Positions 6,356 to 13,325 are shown, numbered from the stretch's first letter. The stretch is 14,881 nt of DNA from DASPFV01 sp035620975 (GCA_035620975.1 DASPFV010000136.1:1-14881); one strand, 5' to 3'. The notes: generated by a model from the sequence alone, not told the origin. Numbers and translations are program-made.

Positions 6356-9094
6356 TCAGTTCGCCCGCAGGAACGCCACGAGGTCGGCGACATCCTGCGC
6401 GGTCAGGCCGAGCTGCGCTGCGCTCATCATCAGCGAGTCCGGCATGCGCCGGCGCGTCGCGACGCGGTCGGCGGGGATGATCTGCGTGACGCCGCCCATG
6501 CTGCGCATCATCAGCGGATCCCCCTGCTTGATGAGGACGCCCTGGATCGTCAGGCCGTCCTTCGTCCGGATCTCGGTTCCGTCGTAGCCATGGGCGATCT
6601 CGGCATTCGGGTCGACGAGCGCGATCGCGATCACCTCGGCCGACTTGCCCTGACCCCAGCCGTCGAGCGCGGGACCGAGCTCGGCGCCCGTGCCGCCGAT
6701 CGCATGGCACATCAGGCAGCGCGTCGCGGTCGTCCTGCCGCGACCAGCGTCGCCGGTGAGCCGGAGGATCTCGTCGACGTCGAGCTTCGGGAGGTCGGCG
6801 GGCGCCGGCGGCACCACCGCCTCACGCAGCACGATCGCGTCGGGATCGTAGATGCCCGCGATCCTGAGCGACTCACGCAGCCCGTGTTCGGCCCAGTCGT
6901 TCGACATCCGGTTCAGGAGCCACCAGGTGGCGCCTTCGCGGAGGGGGCTCTCGGGCTCGACGAGCGCGAGCATCGCCTTCGAGGCTGCCGGGTCCCTGAT
7001 GAACGCCAGGGTGTCCATCGCGAGCCGGCGGTCGGCGTCCGGCAGCGTCGTCGAGCGCGCGCGTGCGGTCAGATCCGTCACGGCTGCCGGCACGTGCAGG
7101 CGCCATGCGATCCGCGCGAAGGGTCCGGACCAGGTCAGCGGATCGTCCTTCACGCCGAGCTCCCTGCGAAGCCGCTCGTACAGCGCCGGTTCCTTGCCGG
7201 TCGCCCCCGTCCCGAACGCTTCGAGATACGTGCGATCCTTCCCGTCGTATCCGCGGGCGATGTCGACCAGAATGTGCAGCGACTTGTCCGCCGCCACGTC
7301 CCGCATCGAGAGCGCGATCTCGCGGCGCACCCCGGGGTCGGCGTCCCGTGCGAGCATCGAGGCCACGGGAAGCACGTCCAGCCCCGCGCGGCGCATGGCC
7401 CGATAGGCCGCGATCTTGAGCGCCGGGTCCGCGTACATCTCCGGCGACTCCACCTGCTTCCGGCCTTCGGGACCAAGCTGGTAGAGCAGGAAGATGGCCC
7501 GGCCCTTGATGTAGGGGTTGGGATCCTTCAGCAGCTCTGCGACGGCGCTCACCGCGCTGGCGCCCCGCGCTTTCAGACCCTCGAACCCGATGGCGCGCAC
7601 GTTGACGGCGGGCGACCGCAGCGCGGTGATGAGGCCGTCGATTGTCGAGGGATCGAACGCGGGCGCCTTCGGGACGAACCCCTTCGGCGCGATCCGGTAG
7701 ATGGCGCCGGACACCGTATCGTCCAGATCCTGGTGACCGCCGACCCGCGCGTCGATCCAGTCGCTGACGTACAGGGCGCCATCCGGCCCCACGGCGATGT
7801 CGGACGGCCGGAAGAGCGTGTGGATCGCTCCCGTGACGCTGCGGTTGCCGCCGAGGAAGTCGGACCCGGCGTAATCCCGCTTGACGTTCGACGTGAGGAA
7901 GATCCGCCGGTCGAGCCGGAACCCCGCCCCCTCCGGGACGGGCTGATACGAAAACACCTCGTTGCGGCCTGGCTCGGCGGCGAAGAACGTGCCCTGCCAC
8001 GATGGTCCGAGGACGCCGTTCTCGTAGAAGACGTTGCCGGTGGGCGAGCCGCCGCCGTACACGTCGCCGGCCGGCGTGATGCCCGGATCCTCCTGCCGCC
8101 ACTCGGCCACGGGGATCGACTGGCCAGGGCGCCGGTCCGCCTGCCACGTCCGCTGCCCGTCGTTCGACGAGAAGCCGAAGTTGGCGTACTCCATCACCCA
8201 GCTCACGCGGCACGCCGGCGGATCGTCGTTGTCGTTCTGGAAGACGTCGCCGAGCGACGTCACCGACTGCTCGTAACTGTTGCGGTAGTTGTGCCCGATG
8301 ATCTCGGCGCCGGTGCCGTCCGCGTTCATCCGCACCGTGAAGCCGCCCACGTACACGTGGCCGTCGTCGCTCGGCTTGCCCGCGTGCTCCGCGGGATCGT
8401 GCGGAAACTTGAACGGTCCCACCGGATTGGGCCGATACGCGCTGAAGACCCGGAACGTCCTGCCCGACCGATCCGTGAACATCGCCCCCATGTTGCCGGC
8501 GTTGAAGATCCATTTGCCGTCCGGGCCGACGGTCACCGAGTGGAGCGAGTGATCGTGGTTGATGCCCTGGAAGCCGGTCAGCAGCACCTCGCGCGTGTCG
8601 ATGGCCGGATCGAATCGCAGGTTGCGATCCACGTCTGTGTACACGAGCAGGTCGGGGGGCTGCGCGACGACGATCTTGTTGTCGATGACCGAGACGCCGA
8701 GCGGGGCGATGAGCGCGGGCTCCTGCACGAAGGTGTGCGTGCTGTCGGCCTTGCCGTCGCCGTCCGTGTCCTGCAGCACGACGATTCGATCGCCTTCGGG
8801 GCGTCGGGCGTGGTGGGACCGGTAGCGGACCCCCTCGGCAACCCAGATGCGGCCGTCGCGGTCGATGTCGATGTTCGTCGGGTTGTGCAGCATGGGCGAA
8901 GCCGCCCAGAGCGTCACTTCGAGACCGTCCGGTACCTGAAAGAGGTCGAGCGGAATGCGGACGGGGTCTGAGACCGGAGCCTGTGTGGCCCCGGCAGGCC
9001 GTGCGGCCCCAGGGCCGAACGCCTGCTGGGGTGACACGGTTCCGAGCAGCAGCACCAGCAGAAGGTTCAGCGGGGAAGCGGCGAGGCGACGCAT
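6356..9094 (-). CDS. Secreted PVC-type dehydrogenase-like protein: beta-propeller, HEAT repeats and cytochrome c domain
   Basis: The 912-residue product has a signal peptide (about 1-26). Residues about 50-470 form a beta-propeller of the membrane-bound dehydrogenase (Piru_Ver_Nterm) type, related to soluble glucose/sorbosone dehydrogenases. Blade motifs are visible: NPTNIDIDRDGRIWVAEG (71-88), DTDGDGKAD (109-117), GINHDHSLHSVTVGPDGKW (177-195) and PSDIAVGPDGALYVSDW (430-446). Residues about 485-760 are helical and HEAT-like. The C-terminal part is a TIGR02603-type heme domain with one c-type site, CLMCH (793-797), and the later GYDGTEIRTKDG and IIPADRV segments. Met863, Met866 or Met884 could be the distal heme ligand. 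The likely role is periplasmic oxidation of a sugar or alcohol, with electrons passed through the heme; substrate and cofactor (PQQ is possible) are not shown. The ATG at 9094 has GGAG a few bases upstream. It is apparently monocistronic. Confidence 0.92.
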   Translation of the reverse strand: MRRLAASPLNLLLVLLLGTVSPQQAFGPGAARPAGATQAPVSDPVRIPLDLFQVPDGLEVTLWAASPMLHNPTNIDIDRDGRIWVAEGVRYRSHHARRPEGDRIVVLQDTDGDGKADSTHTFVQEPALIAPLGVSVIDNKIVVAQPPDLLVYTDVDRNLRFDPAIDTREVLLTGFQGINHDHSLHSVTVGPDGKWIFNAGNMGAMFTDRSGRTFRVFSAYRPNPVGPFKFPHDPAEHAGKPSDDGHVYVGGFTVRMNADGTGAEIIGHNYRNSYEQSVTSLGDVFQNDNDDPPACRVSWVMEYANFGFSSNDGQRTWQADRRPGQSIPVAEWRQEDPGITPAGDVYGGGSPTGNVFYENGVLGPSWQGTFFAAEPGRNEVFSYQPVPEGAGFRLDRRIFLTSNVKRDYAGSDFLGGNRSVTGAIHTLFRPSDIAVGPDGALYVSDWIDARVGGHQDLDDTVSGAIYRIAPKGFVPKAPAFDPSTIDGLITALRSPAVNVRAIGFEGLKARGASAVSAVAELLKDPNPYIKGRAIFLLYQLGPEGRKQVESPEMYADPALKIAAYRAMRRAGLDVLPVASMLARDADPGVRREIALSMRDVAADKSLHILVDIARGYDGKDRTYLEAFGTGATGKEPALYERLRRELGVKDDPLTWSGPFARIAWRLHVPAAVTDLTARARSTTLPDADRRLAMDTLAFIRDPAASKAMLALVEPESPLREGATWWLLNRMSNDWAEHGLRESLRIAGIYDPDAIVLREAVVPPAPADLPKLDVDEILRLTGDAGRGRTTATRCLMCHAIGGTGAELGPALDGWGQGKSAEVIAIALVDPNAEIAHGYDGTEIRTKDGLTIQGVLIKQGDPLMMRSMGGVTQIIPADRVATRRRMPDSLMMSAAQLGLTAQDVADLVAFLRAN

Positions 9095-9109
9095 AAGTCT
9101 CCACTCATT

Positions 9110-9145
9110 TTCGAACGCTCATCCGACTTCGAACGGTCATCCGGC
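9110..9145. repeat. Tandem pair of 18-bp repeats in the leader of the 912-aa gene
   Basis: TTCGAACGCTCATCCGAC (9110-9127) is followed directly by TTCGAACGGTCATCCGGC (9128-9145), 16 of 18 bases identical. Each copy contains the palindrome TTCGAA. The pair ends 16 bases before the start codon at 9094, so it lies in the presumed 5' untranslated region. It could be an operator array or a slippage duplication. Confidence 0.75.
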
Positions 9146-9201
9146 GCCGACGCCGAGGTTGGCGTGGACGGGTCGCGAACGCCTTCCGAGACATCCAAAA
9201 C

Positions 9202-9207
9202 TTTATA
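9202..9207 (-). promoter_or_regulatory. Tentative -10 element for the 912-aa gene
   Basis: The minus strand reads TATAAA in a locally AT-rich stretch, 5 of 6 matches to the -10 consensus. A weak TTTCCC lies 16 bases upstream. It would give a leader of about 100 bases that contains the 18-bp tandem repeat. Support is thin. Confidence 0.25.
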
Positions 9208-9497
9208 CGGATAGCCCACCATTGGGAAAGCCTCGGGCCGACCTCGTCGAACGGCCCGGTCAGGCCCATGGCGATGGAGCGGCGAGGGACGCCGCCGGCG
9301 CCAGCGCAGAAGAGAGGACGGCACGGTCCCGCCGGCTGTCGCTGGAGGCCCTCGGGCAGTAAATCCGGCCGCGGTGGTGCCCCTCGTGCCGCGCGCCGGG
9401 TGTCGTCGGCGAGTTTCAGAGTGACGGCCGTGGCCGGCACCCCGGTGGCGAGCTTACCCGGCGGTGGTCATGAGGTGGTCAGCCACGATCGCTCCTC

Positions 9498-9534
9498 CAG
9501 TGGCGCGATTATGCTCAGTGGCGCGATTCATGCT
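9498..9534. repeat. Tandem 18/19-bp repeat, possible relic of a mobile-element end
   Basis: CAGTGGCGCGATTATGCT (9498-9515) is followed directly by CAGTGGCGCGATTCATGCT (9516-9534). The copies are identical except for one inserted C. Multiple terminal repeats of about this size occur at the ends of IS21-family elements, but no istA/istB-like frame is present. The repeat is certain; the mobile-element reading is a guess. Confidence 0.65.
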
Positions 9535-9601
9535 GAACCGATGAGCCAGCCGTGGAAATCCTCGACGTGGAAATTTCGTGGACGAAAAGGCGCGGCGTTG
9601 C

Positions 9602-10471
9602 TCATCTCGGCGTGAGCATCAACTGATGCGGCAGCGGTCCGCACTTTTCGTGCACGAGCGGACCGCCAGCCGCACAGCTCGAGAGCCCGCTCCAGTCGGT
9701 CTGGAGTTGGCATCGTTCGACGATGCCGTAGAAAGCACCCGAGATGGTCGGTTCGGCCGTTGACCCGGTGAACGAGCCGGACACCGTCACGTATGTATTC
9801 GCAGCGACTTGCTCCACGAGCCCCGCCCCCCCGTGGCCCCAGTCGCCGAAGTCCGCGGCCAGGTACTCGCCCGCGACGCCGATCACGAAGCGGTTGAAGT
9901 CTTGAACGATTCGCGGTCCCTCGACCGTGACCTGGAACCGCGAGTTGGTCGAGTCGGCATACGGCGCGACCGTTCCTTCGTAACTTCGGGCGCGCACGTC
10001 ATCCGGGAGACCTCCGCACGCGCTGTTCGTCACGATGGTGAGCGTGTAGTCACCCGCGATGCTCCGGCGTGGGGCCAGCGCTTCTAGATAGAAATGGAGC
10101 CACCAGTTCGGGTTGCAGGGCTCGCAGCGTGCCGGGAGCGGCCTCTCCGCGCTGGCGTGCCCGTCTTTGGTCGCTCTGAAACGGGATGTTTCGTCGAATG
10201 CTCCCGTTATCTGGAAATCTCCCTGCGCGTCGGTCGTCGTGGTCAGGCCGGCTTGCGGCCCGCCGACCACCTCGATTGTCGCCCCGGCGAGGGCTCGCCA
10301 GGCGGGGTCGGAGACCGTTCCTGCCACCTGGATCCGGGTCGCTGTCGGTTGAGGAGCCGGCTGGGACGAAGGCCCAGCTGGTGACGGCGCGGAGGGATGA
10401 TCGCCATCGCAGGCCCCCACGGCGGCCGCCAACACGATGATGAGCCAGCACCTCTGTTCGTACCTCTGCAC
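9602..10471 (-). CDS. Lipoprotein with carboxypeptidase-regulatory-like domain and unknown C-terminal domain
   Basis: Starting from the GTG at 10471, which has GGGAG six bases upstream, the product is 289 residues. It opens with a lipoprotein signal (CWLIIVLAAAVGAC, lipobox VGAC, lipidated Cys21). The open frame extends to 10756, but that extension is Arg-rich and would bury the signal, so it is rejected. A Pro/Ser/Ala linker (22-44) leads to a carboxypeptidase-regulatory-like beta-sandwich (about 46-112: VAGTVSDPAWRALAGATIEV, TDAQGDFQITG). The rest, about 137-289, begins SIAGDYTLTIVTNSACGGLPDD and is a beta-rich domain with Cys152, Cys254, Cys266 and Cys277, perhaps in disulfides. Similar C-terminal domains recur in acidobacterial lipoproteins, from memory, without a known function. 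It is probably anchored in a membrane facing the periplasm or outside. The divergent LuxR-type gene may regulate it. Confidence 0.82.
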   Translation of the reverse strand: MQRYEQRCWLIIVLAAAVGACDGDHPSAPSPAGPSSQPAPQPTATRIQVAGTVSDPAWRALAGATIEVVGGPQAGLTTTTDAQGDFQITGAFDETSRFRATKDGHASAERPLPARCEPCNPNWWLHFYLEALAPRRSIAGDYTLTIVTNSACGGLPDDVRARSYEGTVAPYADSTNSRFQVTVEGPRIVQDFNRFVIGVAGEYLAADFGDWGHGGAGLVEQVAANTYVTVSGSFTGSTAEPTISGAFYGIVERCQLQTDWSGLSSCAAGGPLVHEKCGPLPHQLMLTPR

Positions 10472-10648
10472 GGAGCACTCCCTGGCCCGCCGCCGTCCGC
10501 GGTGTTGGCCTTGACGTCGAGGTCGCGCGCGAACAGACTGGAGCGTCTGCTGGCCCCGGGTGACGTCCGAAGGCATCTTCGTCGCTGATGCGTGGGGTGT
10601 CGAGCTATCTTTCGGTGAGTTCAGCGGCGCGTGCGATTCGGGGTGACC
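10472..10648. promoter_or_regulatory. Divergent intergenic region between lipoprotein and LuxR-type gene
   Basis: These 177 bases must hold promoters for both directions. For the plus gene, TATCTT (10606-10611) is a possible -10 with no clear -35. For the minus gene no convincing promoter was seen. A small inverted repeat, CAGAC (10534-10538) with GTCTG (10544-10548), has the size of a regulator half-site pair but could be chance. Confidence 0.4.
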
Positions 10649-11881
10649 ATGCCAGCCAGAACGACGCGCGATCATCCGCGCACGCGGCGGCCCGACTCGG
10701 GAACGCTCCTGCCCCCCGACGAGCCGGACGTTGCGCTGAACGGTGCGACCGGCCATGTGCTCGCGGCGTTCGCCGCGGCGGATCTCGAGGCGTTCATCGA
10801 TGCCGCGCTCCAGGTGTTGAAGACGGCGGTGACGTGCGAGTTCGCGTCTGTCTTCTATGTCACCGGACCCGATGGGCTCCTCAAGGAACGCGACTCGCGG
10901 GGCCGCGAGTACAGCGGAGAGTTCATGCGCCGCTACGCGGCGCTGTCTCCGGCGATCCCCATCGCGCTGGCGAATCCCGGAATCGAGGTGCTGTCCACGC
11001 GAACGGCATTACCGTCTTCGGAGAGGGCGCTTCGCAAGACGGCGTTCTTCCGCGAGATCATGCAACCACAGGGTTGGCGGCACGCGGTGGCGCTGTGTTT
11101 CTGGGACGATCCGCCGGCCGCCCTGCCAGCCGTCGTCGCGAGCGTGAACAGAACGGCCGCTCAAGGCGATTTCCCCGGAAGCGATCTGGCCGTTCTTCAC
11201 GGCCTGCACGCGCTCCTGGATCGCGCCGTGCGGCTCCTGCGTGACCGTGACAGTGCAAGAGCGGTGCAGGAATGCATGGCCGCGGCGATGTGCGGGGGCA
11301 CGCGCGGCCACGCGATTCTCGATGCCGGGCTTGGCCTGATCGAGGCTACGCCGATCGCGCGCCGGCTATGCACTGCGTGGGATGACGCCGTCGCGCCGCT
11401 AGATAGCGACGGCACTGTTCGCTGGAGGGTTCCGCCTGCGCTGCTGGCTGTCTGCCGCGAGCTGGAGCACGAGTGGCGTTCTCTTCTCTGCGCGAATCCT
11501 GGCGTCACGGGCGTCCGCCTGCACCGCCACATTGCGCACCCCCGCGTTCCAGAGTTGACCGCGACGGTCACCATCGTGTGCCCCCGCACCCACGGGCTCG
11601 GTGGGCCGACGTTCATGCTGGAGTTCGACAGGCGCGTGCGCGGCATGACGCTCGACGGCGCCGATCCAACCGCGGACGTGCTGAGACTGATGACTCCCTC
11701 ACAGCGCGCGGTGGCGCTCGTCCTTGCGGACGGGTTCTCGAACCAGGAGATCGCGGACCGTCTGGGGAAGACGGTGTCCGCGGTGAAGTTTCTCCTGCAC
11801 AAAATCTATGAACGGACGGAGGTTCCCAACCGTGCGGCCCTCGTCGCCGTATTGCGGGGAAACCCGCACGACGGTCGCTGA
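10649..11881 (+). CDS. LuxR-type (GerE) helix-turn-helix transcriptional regulator
   Basis: Starting at the ATG at 10649, the product is 410 residues. The final 64 residues (about 347-410) are a LuxR/GerE DNA-binding domain: LMTPSQRAVALVLADG, then the helix-turn-helix SNQEIADRLGKTVSAVKFLLHKIYERTEVPNRAAL. The spacing of NQEIA, TVSAVK and NRA matches the family. The long N-terminal part (1-340) is not a recognised receiver or autoinducer domain. Residues about 35-190 could be a GAF/PAS-like sensor, and Cys residues are scattered through it. A GTG at 10631 is an alternative start, but GGGGTGA sits directly before the ATG. It may be an unusual one-component sensor. The gene is divergent from the lipoprotein gene, and its stop lies inside a hairpin with the next convergent gene. 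Confidence 0.88.
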   Translation: MPARTTRDHPRTRRPDSGTLLPPDEPDVALNGATGHVLAAFAAADLEAFIDAALQVLKTAVTCEFASVFYVTGPDGLLKERDSRGREYSGEFMRRYAALSPAIPIALANPGIEVLSTRTALPSSERALRKTAFFREIMQPQGWRHAVALCFWDDPPAALPAVVASVNRTAAQGDFPGSDLAVLHGLHALLDRAVRLLRDRDSARAVQECMAAAMCGGTRGHAILDAGLGLIEATPIARRLCTAWDDAVAPLDSDGTVRWRVPPALLAVCRELEHEWRSLLCANPGVTGVRLHRHIAHPRVPELTATVTIVCPRTHGLGGPTFMLEFDRRVRGMTLDGADPTADVLRLMTPSQRAVALVLADGFSNQEIADRLGKTVSAVKFLLHKIYERTEVPNRAALVAVLRGNPHDGR

Positions 11882-11909
11882 GCCCGAAGGCTGCACTCTG
11901 CCGTCGTGC
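11866..11909. terminator. Inverted repeat spanning the LuxR-type gene's stop codon, probable terminator
   Basis: GCACGACGG (11866-11874) and CCGTCGTGC (11901-11909) are perfect 9-bp complements. Within the 26-base spacer, AGCC (11881-11884) and GGCT (11889-11892) form a second small stem on a CGAA tetraloop. The structure includes the stop codon at 11879-11881 and lies between converging genes. No T-tract is present. Confidence 0.45.
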
Positions 11910-11965
11910 CGCTCCGCCACGGCGCGCGAAATTGCCGAGGCGGCCTGGGTCCCCCCTTCAGGGCA

Positions 11966-12370
11966 TCAACGCCCGGTCCGCGCCCGCGGCACGAACTCCA
12001 GCGTCGCCTCCCGGCGGCGCTTCGTCCGGAAGCCGCGCACCCACTTCATCGAGGCTGGCGTCGAATACTTCTTCGCGTAGGCGCGCTCGACCGCGTCCCG
12101 AACACGCTCGCTGCGAACCGGTCTGGCTCGAACCCGCACCAGACGGTCGCCGACCTGAATCGCGCCGAGGGGATCGTCGAGGAAGGTGCGATACCAGCCG
12201 CCGGGCTTCAGCGTCCAGGAACGTGCGAACACGCGTCCGTCTACGACGACGACCCGGACGCCGGTGAACCGGTGATCGGAGCGTGCTCCGGCCTTGACGC
12301 CCAGGAGCTTCGCCTGGTCGATTGCCGCGACGAGTGCGCGCGGAAAGCCGCTCGAAGGGGCCTTCGGCAC
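11966..12370 (-). CDS. DUF2255-family protein
   Basis: The 134-residue soluble protein matches what I know of the DUF2255 family. It has VRVVVVDGRVFARSW (38-52), then GGWYRTFLDDPLGAIQVG (57-74), and the helix AVERAYAKKYSTPASMKWVRGF (92-113). The R-S-W ... W-Y-R ... G-x-I ... A-Y-x-K-Y order is the hallmark. The family has no established biochemical role that I know of; the fold is a small beta-barrel related to FMN-binding split barrels. The start is the GTG at 12370. An in-frame TGA lies two codons upstream, so nothing earlier is possible. No ribosome binding site is visible, and the predicted -10 lies only about 20 bases before the GTG, so the transcript would have a very short leader. The ASCH-like gene precedes it on the same strand by 89 bases. 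Confidence 0.82.
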   Translation of the reverse strand: MPKAPSSGFPRALVAAIDQAKLLGVKAGARSDHRFTGVRVVVVDGRVFARSWTLKPGGWYRTFLDDPLGAIQVGDRLVRVRARPVRSERVRDAVERAYAKKYSTPASMKWVRGFRTKRRREATLEFVPRARTGR

Positions 12371-12389
12371 TATTCAGCCAGCCGGGCGC

Positions 12390-12397
12390 ATTGTAGC
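12390..12397 (-). promoter_or_regulatory. Predicted -10 promoter element for the DUF2255 gene
   Basis: The minus strand reads GCTACAAT, with TACAAT matching five of six -10 consensus bases. Transcription would begin near 12383, only about 13 bases before the GTG start, consistent with the missing ribosome binding site. No good -35 was seen. Confidence 0.45.
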
Positions 12398-12459
12398 GCA
12401 CGGTCGAGCGCGGGGACCGCGGCTTTGCCGTGGGCTCCTGCATGAATTGACGGCCGCCG

Positions 12460-12831
12460 TCAGGGCTTCAGTGCCCTTCTTCGCGCATCGCCGCGGCGCG
12501 GGTTCCGCTCCTGCGCGATGCGGAATCGGCCGGATTGTGGCGTGTCCCACCCGCCGGGCGGAAGGTAGTGGAACCGAATCAGGTAGACGTTCTCGCCCTT
12601 CCCGTGCTCTGCCGTGCGCAGCAGATCGTCCACGCTCTCGAAACCGGACTCGCGGGCCAGATCGTACGTTATTTCGGCAGCCGTCATCGGCTCGATCGAG
12701 TCCACGACGATGTGGCCGTCGTCCATCGCGTATCGGCCGCCGACCTTCACGTGGGGGCGCGTCCAGATGCGGACGCTGCACCTGATCCGGCCGCGCCTGA
12801 TGCCCTCGCGGAGGCGCTTCGTGAAGAGCAT
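12460..12831 (-). CDS. ASCH-like (PUA-fold) small protein
   Basis: The 123-residue protein opens with MLFTKRLREGIRRGRIRCSVRIWTRPHVKVGGRYAM, close to the start of small bacterial ASCH-related proteins. These are usually annotated as ASCH-domain or hypothetical. Then come IVVDSIEPMTAAEIT (41-55), ARESGFESVDDLL (59-71) and the strand ENVYLIRFHYLPP (80-92). The last 30 residues are Arg-rich and look disordered. The ASCH fold is a PUA-like barrel thought to bind RNA or nucleotides, and this protein's basic surface fits that. The canonical GxKxxExR motif is not obvious. The ATG at 12831 starts at the domain edge; no clear ribosome binding site precedes it. The gene is divergent from the one at 12878, with 46 bases between the two starts, so they share a very compact promoter region. 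Confidence 0.8.
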   Translation of the reverse strand: MLFTKRLREGIRRGRIRCSVRIWTRPHVKVGGRYAMDDGHIVVDSIEPMTAAEITYDLARESGFESVDDLLRTAEHGKGENVYLIRFHYLPPGGWDTPQSGRFRIAQERNPRRGDARRRALKP

Positions 12832-12841
12832 CGCGGCCGGA

Positions 12842-12850
12842 TGCTACTAT
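12842..12850 (+). promoter_or_regulatory. Predicted extended -10 promoter for the small exported protein at 12878
   Basis: TGCTACTAT fits an extended -10 (TGn plus TACTAT). It predicts a start near 12857, about 20 bases before the ATG, leaving GGGGAGG inside the leader. A -35 is not evident, as expected for extended -10 promoters. It overlaps the upstream region of the divergent ASCH-like gene. Confidence 0.5.
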
Positions 12851-12877
12851 GAACCCGCCAGCGCCGGGGAGGTTCCC

Positions 12878-13249
12878 ATGGCATTCGTCCGGTTTCTGGC
12901 CGCTACGGTGCTGACGATGACCGGAGCGGCGGTGCTGGTGTGGGGGCTCATGTCGCAGGACATCCGGGCCTCCGGTCAGGACACGGTTACGCTGGCCCGG
13001 GGGTCGGTCGTCTCGCTCGCCACGCCGGCGTTCATCCAGAGCGGCAAGCGCTATACGTTCACCTGGCCTGGCGGCGGGCCGCCGCAGACCTTCATTGTCA
13101 AGGACGTCCGCCCTGACGGCTGGATTCTCGTCGAGGTGGCCGAGGAGAACGTGGATCCAGCCTTCATGCCGCCCGGGTCAGTGCCCAGCCGCTGGCTGAA
13201 TGCCGCCCTGGCCACCTCCATTCAGGAGATGCGGGCGCTCGTGTACTGA
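12878..13249 (+). CDS. Small exported protein of unknown function
   Basis: The 123-residue product has an N-terminal hydrophobic segment (about 4-24), either a signal peptide or an anchor; QDIRASGQ follows. The mature part looks like a small beta-barrel: DTVTLARGSVVSLATPAFIQ (35-54), KRYTFTWPGGGPPQTFIVKDV (57-77) and DGWILVEVAEENVDP (80-94). It ends in an amphipathic helix, SRWLNAALATSIQEM (104-118). I do not recognise the family, although the Gly/Pro-rich barrel recalls SH3-like folds. The frame is open far upstream, but the ATG at 12878 has GGGGAGG six bases before it and begins the hydrophobic segment. A predicted promoter lies at 12842-12850. There is no operon partner on this strand. Confidence 0.8.
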   Translation: MAFVRFLAATVLTMTGAAVLVWGLMSQDIRASGQDTVTLARGSVVSLATPAFIQSGKRYTFTWPGGGPPQTFIVKDVRPDGWILVEVAEENVDPAFMPPGSVPSRWLNAALATSIQEMRALVY

Positions 13250-13325
13250 TCGGCGCCCGCTGCCGGACTCGCTCGATGGGGTGCTGCTGATCCCCGCAGG
13301 CGGACCAGCGGCGCGACTCCGATCA
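13247..13325. terminator. Long imperfect inverted repeat after the small exported gene, possible terminator
   Basis: TGATCGG (13247-13253) is the exact complement of CCGATCA (13319-13325). Inside it, GCGCCcGCTG (13253-13262, one C bulged) pairs with CAGCGGCGC (13306-13314). The outer arm includes the stop codon at 13247-13249. The structure lies between converging genes, but the loop is long and there is no T-tract. Confidence 0.35.

Larger units (their letters stand above)
9095..9601. other. 507-bp intergenic region with two tandem-repeat patches
   Basis: No convincing gene was found here; the short open frames are Arg-rich, lack good start signals and match nothing I recognise. The right part of this minus-strand path (9095 to about 9210) should carry the leader and promoter of the 912-aa gene. 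It holds a tandem repeat (9110-9145) and an AT-rich island (9196-9209). From about 9463 to 9582 lie several short direct repeats: GGTGGTCA twice (9463, 9474), the 18/19-bp pair at 9498-9534, and CGTGGAAAT twice (9551, 9566). Confidence 0.6.

Noticed and set aside
6134..8971. 945-aa open frame on the plus strand opposite the cytochrome c propeller gene
   Set aside because: It is antisense to an unambiguous multi-domain gene, has biased composition, and matches no family.
6873..9104. 743-aa frame on the minus strand overlapping the same gene
   Set aside because: It is a frame-shifted reading of the propeller gene with repetitive Arg/Gly text and no recognisable domain.
9110..9582. CRISPR array
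   Set aside because: The repeats are adjacent pairs without unique spacers, and no cas gene is present.
9067..9615. Short frames in the 9095-9601 gap, including MSQPWKSSTWKFRGRK at 9541 (+)
   Set aside because: They are short, lack good start signals, and their odd text comes from the direct repeats. No transposase or toxin-like motif was seen.
10472..10756. N-terminal extension of the lipoprotein gene
   Set aside because: It is Arg/Ser-rich, overlaps the divergent gene's start, and would place 95 residues before the lipoprotein signal.
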